Assembly: GCF_009831215.1 (NCBI RefSeq)
Contig: NZ_WUTW01000007.1
Location: 186,001-250,000 of the forward strand
Length of the DNA stretch: 64,000 nt
Direction of reading: 5' to 3'
Source: Actinomadura rayongensis
GTDB taxonomy: Bacteria; Actinomycetota; Actinomycetes; Streptosporangiales; Streptosporangiaceae
Part shown: positions 60,556 to 64,000 of the stretch, one piece after another
Position numbering within the stretch: position 1 is the stretch's first letter
Layout of the letters: every line of letters begins with the position of its first letter
Translations under genes and position numbers: made by a program
Notes under the pieces: generated by a model
Databases searched by the model: none
The model's input: only the letters and a program-made list of their open reading frames with translations
Told to the model about the DNA's origin: nothing

Positions 60556-61457
60556 CGGTCCGGCTCCGCGAGGTCGGCGACCCAGACCTTCTGGAGCATG
60601 TGCCAGTCCTGCGGATGCTCGGCGATGCCCTGCTGGAAGACCCCGGCGACGTGCTGGGTCATCGCGGCGATCCGGTCGCGGCGCGGGCCGCCGTCCGGCA
60701 CCGGGACCTCGTCGTGGACGCGGGCGCCCCAGCCGTCGCGCTCGAACCACAGCGTGACCGGGTACAGCGCCGCGCCGGTCTGGAGCGCGAGGGCGGCGGG
60801 CGCGGCGGGCATCCGGGCGGTCTCGCCGAAGAACTCGACGTCCACGCCGCTCGCGGTGAGGTCGCGGTCCACGACGAGGCAGACCGGACGCCCGGCGCGC
60901 AGGCGCTGCGCGAGCCGTCCGAACGCCGACGCGCCCCGGTGCGCCAGCACCTCCATGCCCAGGCTCTCGCGGAACTCCACGAACCGGTCGAACAGCGACG
61001 CGGGCCGCAGCCGTTCCGCGACGGTCGTGAACGGGTAGCCGCTGTGGACGAGCCACGCCCCCGCCTGCTCGTAGTTGCCCATGTGCGGCAGCGCGAGGAT
61101 CGCGCCGCGCCCGGAGTCGAGCGTGGCGAACAGCTTCTCGTGCCCGGTGACGCGCATCCCGCCGACGATCCGGTCCCGGTCGTACTCGGGCAGCCGGAAC
61201 ACCTCCAGCCAGTACCGGAAGTACGAGCGCAGGACGCGTTTGCTGAGGATGCGGACCTCGTCGTCCACGGCGTCCTTGCCGAGCACGCGGCACAGGTTGC
61301 GCTCCAGCTGGCGGACGCCGCCGCCGTGCTGCTGCCAGGTCCGGTCGGCGAGCGCGGCGAAGACCAGCCGCGCGACGGGCTCGGGGGTCCTGCGGACGAC
61401 CGTCCAGCCGAGGGCGTACGCCGCGTCGGCCGCCTCGTCGCGCAGCCCCCCGGTCAC
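60552..61457 (-). CDS. Phosphatidylinositol mannoside acyltransferase (LPLAT family)
   Basis: 301 residues of the LpxL/HtrB-like lysophospholipid acyltransferase fold with the HX4E catalytic motif in LPHMGNYEQAG (about 118) and the later VVDRDLTASGVDVEFFG. In mycobacteria the gene at this position (Rv2611c, PatA) acylates PIM mannose. GTG overlaps the pgsA stop (GTGA), and its stop overlaps pimA. Confidence 0.92.
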   Translation of the reverse strand: MTGGLRDEAADAAYALGWTVVRRTPEPVARLVFAALADRTWQQHGGGVRQLERNLCRVLGKDAVDDEVRILSKRVLRSYFRYWLEVFRLPEYDRDRIVGGMRVTGHEKLFATLDSGRGAILALPHMGNYEQAGAWLVHSGYPFTTVAERLRPASLFDRFVEFRESLGMEVLAHRGASAFGRLAQRLRAGRPVCLVVDRDLTASGVDVEFFGETARMPAAPAALALQTGAALYPVTLWFERDGWGARVHDEVPVPDGGPRRDRIAAMTQHVAGVFQQGIAEHPQDWHMLQKVWVADLAEPDR

Positions 61458-62077
61458 CGGCGGGACTCCGCCGCCGGCAGCTCCTCCCGCGCCTGCTTCC
61501 AGACGGTCGCCAGCCGCTGGCCGACCGTGACGGTGCTGAGGGCGGCGAGGACCCACAGCCCGACCGCGAGGACGTACGGCACGCCGAGCCCGTCGAGCCC
61601 CGTCGTCACGAGCACGATGATCAGCCGCTCGGACCGCTCGGCGATCCCCACGTCGCACCGGTAGCCGAGCCCTTCCGCGCGGGCCTTGGCGTAGGACGTC
61701 ACCACGCCCGCGACCAGGCAGTACAGCGCGAGGGCCGCGAGGACGCTCCGGCCGTCGCGGTCCAGGCCGATCATCAGCCCGCCGAAGATCGCGGCGTCGG
61801 CGACGCGGTCCATCGTGGAGTCCAGGAACGCGCCGAACTTGGAGATCTTGCCGGTGACGCGGGCGACGGCGCCGTCCAGCATGTCGAACAGGACGAACGC
61901 GGTGATCACGATCGTGCCCCAGAAGTAGGAGCCGCGCGGGTAGAACGCCAGCGCGCCGGCGACCACCCCCGCCGTCCCGAGGAGCGTGATGGCGTTCGGC
62001 GAGAGCCCGGTGCGCGCGACCGACCGTCCGATGGGGGTCAGGACACGGCCCAGCGCGGGCCGCACTTTGTTGAGCAT
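61454..62077 (-). CDS. pgsA: Phosphatidylinositol phosphate synthase (CDP-alcohol phosphatidyltransferase)
   Basis: Transfers inositol 1-phosphate to CDP-diacylglycerol, supplying PimA. Several membrane helices in 207 residues; the CDP-alcohol motif DG-x2-AR-x8-G-x3-D-x3-D is complete (D68-G69 to D94 region in DMLDGAVAR and FGAFLDSTMDRVAD). ATG at 62077 (MLNKVRPALG); an upstream ATG 16 codons earlier is rejected as not family-like. Confidence 0.93.
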   Translation of the reverse strand: MLNKVRPALGRVLTPIGRSVARTGLSPNAITLLGTAGVVAGALAFYPRGSYFWGTIVITAFVLFDMLDGAVARVTGKISKFGAFLDSTMDRVADAAIFGGLMIGLDRDGRSVLAALALYCLVAGVVTSYAKARAEGLGYRCDVGIAERSERLIIVLVTTGLDGLGVPYVLAVGLWVLAALSTVTVGQRLATVWKQAREELPAAESRR

Positions 62078-62142
62078 CGCCGTCCGTTCGTGAAGGGTGC
62101 GGGCGCTGTCGCGCGGCGCGCCCATCGTAGTGCCGTCCGGCG

Positions 62143-62532
62143 TCAGCCCGTGCCGGGCGCGCGGCCGGGCGGGAGGGCGCACGCGGGGGTGCCGCCGGGC
62201 AGGCGGTCGCGGTGCTTGGAGACGAACCGGTACGCGGCGAGGGCGATCCACCGCAGCGGCGGCGTCCGCAGCAGCAGGCCGACCGGACGCCACGCGCCGC
62301 CCGCCTCCGTCAGCAGCCGCGCGACGGCCTGCGCGGCGCCGTGGACGCGGCCCCGCTCGTCCACCCACAGCACCTCGCGGGCCGCGTGGGACGCGGTGAC
62401 GCCGAGCGCGGCCAGGTCGGCGAGCTGGTACGGCATGATCCGCGCGCGCGTCGGGATGTGCCGCTCGATGAACCGGACGGACGCCGTGCAGAACCCGCAG
62501 TCGCCGTCGTACAGCAGAACCGGACGGCCCAT
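62143..62532 (-). CDS. DCC-family thiol-disulfide oxidoreductase-like protein
   Basis: 129 residues with the DCC signature LYDGDCGFCTASVRF (residues about 7-21; CxxC-like C12-G-F-C15) and the family's EVLWVDERGRVHGAAQAV. Biochemical role unproven. ATG shares a base with the HIT gene stop (TGATG). It sits between the HIT gene and pgsA, where mycobacteria have no such gene. Confidence 0.88.
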   Translation of the reverse strand: MGRPVLLYDGDCGFCTASVRFIERHIPTRARIMPYQLADLAALGVTASHAAREVLWVDERGRVHGAAQAVARLLTEAGGAWRPVGLLLRTPPLRWIALAAYRFVSKHRDRLPGGTPACALPPGRAPGTG

Positions 62533-63164
62533 CAGGAGTCCTCCGGCCAGGCGTCCACCAGCAGCCGACGTGTGTCGCGCAGGAGTTGGGGCAGGACGCG
62601 GGTGTGTCCGACGACCGGCATGAAGTTGGTGTCGCCGCCCCACCGCGGCACGACGTGCTGGTGCAGGTGCGCGGCGATGCCCGCGCCCGCGACCAGGCCG
62701 AGGTTCATCCCGACGTTGAAGCCCTGCGCGCCGCTCGCCTTGCGCAGCGCGCCCATCGCCCGGCGCGTCAGGACGGCCAGCTCGGTGTACTCGCCCTCGT
62801 CCAGGTCCCCGTAGTCGGCGACGTGCCGGTACGGGACGACCATCAGGTGCCCGGAGTTGTACGGGTACAGGTTGAGGACGGCGTACACCGACCGGCCGCG
62901 CGCGAGGACCAGGCCGTCCTCGTCGCTCATCGCGGGGATCTCGCAGAACGGGCAGCCCTCGTCCGCGCCGCTGCCGCTCGGCCGTCCCTCGCCCTTGATG
63001 TAGGCCATCCGGTGCGGGGTCCACAGCCGCCGGAAGTGGTCGGGGACGCCCGCCCCGCCGCGCTCCTCCTCGACCTGCGGGTCGCCCGGGTACGCCGCCG
63101 GCGCCGGGTCGGGCGCGTTCGCGCGCGCCTGCTGCGCCACGGACTCGTCGGGCTCTACGCTCAA
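62532..63164 (-). CDS. HIT-family hydrolase, Ap4A phosphorylase type
   Basis: 210 residues: a disordered acidic N-terminus, a zinc-binding CPFC, the HIT core (LYPYNSGHLMVVPYRHVADYGDL) and the catalytic HLHQHVVPRW. The mycobacterial homologue in the same position (Rv2613c) is an Ap4A phosphorylase. The start is taken as TTG at 63164 because AAGGAG lies nine bases upstream; an ATG further up the open frame has no ribosome binding site. Confidence 0.88.
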   Translation of the reverse strand: MSVEPDESVAQQARANAPDPAPAAYPGDPQVEEERGGAGVPDHFRRLWTPHRMAYIKGEGRPSGSGADEGCPFCEIPAMSDEDGLVLARGRSVYAVLNLYPYNSGHLMVVPYRHVADYGDLDEGEYTELAVLTRRAMGALRKASGAQGFNVGMNLGLVAGAGIAAHLHQHVVPRWGGDTNFMPVVGHTRVLPQLLRDTRRLLVDAWPEDS

Positions 63165-63309
63165 GGCGGCGTTCTCCTTCGTGTACGGCCTCACCAGCAG
63201 CATAGAGAGAGAAGCCGGGCGGACCGCAGCCGGGATCCCCGCGAATCGGCGCGTCCGCCGTCCCCCTGCCCCGGCCCGCGAGCCGGGCGACCCCCCGTGG
63301 AGTGCGCGC

Positions 63310-63861
63310 ATGACGGATTTCGACAAGGGACCCGGCGACAGATCCGGCGGACCGCCGGTCTTTCCCGGCCTGCCGCCGATCCCGCCGCCGGGGGCGCCCG
63401 ACGGCGGGTTCGCGACGCCGTTCACCACGGCCCCGCCGGGGACCGTCGCGCCGCGTCCGGCGCGCACCGGGCCGGACGGCGACGCCGGCGGGGACCAGGG
63501 ACGCGTACCGGGACGGACCACCATCGACGACGAGGTCATCGAGAAGATCGCGCTGCTGGCGGCGCTGGAGGTGCGCGGGGTCGCGGCCGTCGGCGTCGGC
63601 ACCGGGCCGGGCGGCGAGCCCGCGGCCGGGACGGACCGGCGGCCCGCGGTGCGCGTCCGGCTGCACGACGACCGGGTCTCGCTGGACCTGGCGCTCACCG
63701 TCGAGTACGGCAGCGTGATCATGGCGGTGGCGGCGGAGGTGCGCGCCAACGTCGCCCGCGTCGTCGGGCTGATGCTGGACATGCGGGTGGACGCGGTCAA
63801 CCTCGCGGTCGAGGACGTCCAGCTGCCGGGACGCGCCGGTCAGGCCCCCGGGCGCGCGTAG
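63310..63861 (+). CDS. Asp23/Gls24-family envelope stress protein
   Basis: 183 residues: a Pro/Gly-rich N-terminal half (about 1-75) and an Asp23/Gls24 domain (about 75-175; TTIDDEVIEKIALLAALEVRGVAAVGV, VEYGSVIMAVAAEVRANVARVV). Divergent from the HIT gene. ATG with GTGGAG eight bases upstream. Its last codons overlap the end of the convergent gene on the right. Confidence 0.85.
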   Translation: MTDFDKGPGDRSGGPPVFPGLPPIPPPGAPDGGFATPFTTAPPGTVAPRPARTGPDGDAGGDQGRVPGRTTIDDEVIEKIALLAALEVRGVAAVGVGTGPGGEPAAGTDRRPAVRVRLHDDRVSLDLALTVEYGSVIMAVAAEVRANVARVVGLMLDMRVDAVNLAVEDVQLPGRAGQAPGRA

Positions 63862-64000
63862 CAGGACGCCATCGTCCCGCCGAGCGCGAGCGTGGTGACC
63901 TTGGCGCGGCTCAGCGCGGTGATCGCGACGTCCGGGAACGCGAACGTGTGCGGGGCGCCCTTCATGACCGTGTCCTGGCGGGACTTGCGGGCGCCGCCGG
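63840..64000 (-). CDS. C-terminal fragment of an unidentified protein, running off the right edge
   Basis: The minus-strand frame ends at the TGA complementary to 63840-63842 and is open to the window edge, with the GC-rich third positions expected of a real gene (KGAPHTFAFPDVAITALS, LALGGTMASCYARPGA at the end). It overlaps the 3' end of the Asp23-like gene by 22 bases, convergently. No family is recognised. Confidence 0.55.
   Translation of the reverse strand, partial: GGARKSRQDTVMKGAPHTFAFPDVAITALSRAKVTTLALGGTMASCYARPGA

Overview
The window is chromosomal DNA of a high-GC actinobacterium. The gene content and order (argCJBDFR-GH beside tyrS, infC-rpmI-rplT, hisS-aspS, relA-apt-secFD-yajC-ruvBAC, and a phosphatidylinositol mannoside operon) plus frequent GTG starts and ATGA/GTGA overlaps fit the Streptosporangiales, perhaps an Actinomadura-like Thermomonosporaceae member. 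The genus is inference only. No tRNA, rRNA, CRISPR array or insertion sequence was seen.

Layout: 1-3.95 kb is a lower-GC accessory stretch. It holds an XRE/TPR regulator that lost its HTH domain and is flanked by short palindromic repeats, an intact XRE/TPR regulator, two tiny unknown ORFs and a BldC-like HTH protein, and it ends at a strong bidirectional terminator. From 4.0 to 14.5 kb (minus strand) lie tyrS, a 3-methyladenine DNA glycosylase and the complete arginine pathway from acetylglutamyl-phosphate on, with an ArgR-type operator over the argC promoter. Divergent from it are a MarR regulator and an ABC exporter (14.6-17.0 kb). An ABC-F protein (17.0-18.6 kb) follows pheT and has its own consensus promoter and an elaborate attenuator-like leader containing a five-codon uORF. 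This leader is the most interesting signal in the window.

From 18.9 to 38.6 kb most genes read on the minus strand: pheST, an orphan histidine kinase with a STAS protein, trmH-like/rplT/rpmI/infC (infC with an ATC start), aroE-mltG-ruvX-alaS-DUF6167-DUF948-rarA, then after a short plus-strand cassette (membrane protein, DUF3105, DUF305) a DUF349 protein and a cyclophilin. MBL hydrolase, hisS and aspS run on the plus strand (38.8-42.6 kb) and end at a long terminator facing relA.

From 42.7 to 63.2 kb everything reads on the minus strand. In transcription order it holds an HIT hydrolase, a DCC protein, pgsA, a PIM acyltransferase, pimA (phosphatidylinositol mannoside synthesis), a LemA-like protein, a DUF3048 lipoprotein, pdxS, a DUF6928-like protein, a secreted subtilase, pdxT, yebC, an Eis-type acetyltransferase, ruvCAB, yajC-secD-secF, apt and relA. 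The order resembles the Rv2613c-to-Rv2592c and downstream region of Mycobacterium tuberculosis (recalled from general knowledge, not searched). An Asp23/Gls24-like gene lies divergent from the HIT gene, and an unidentified gene runs off the right edge.
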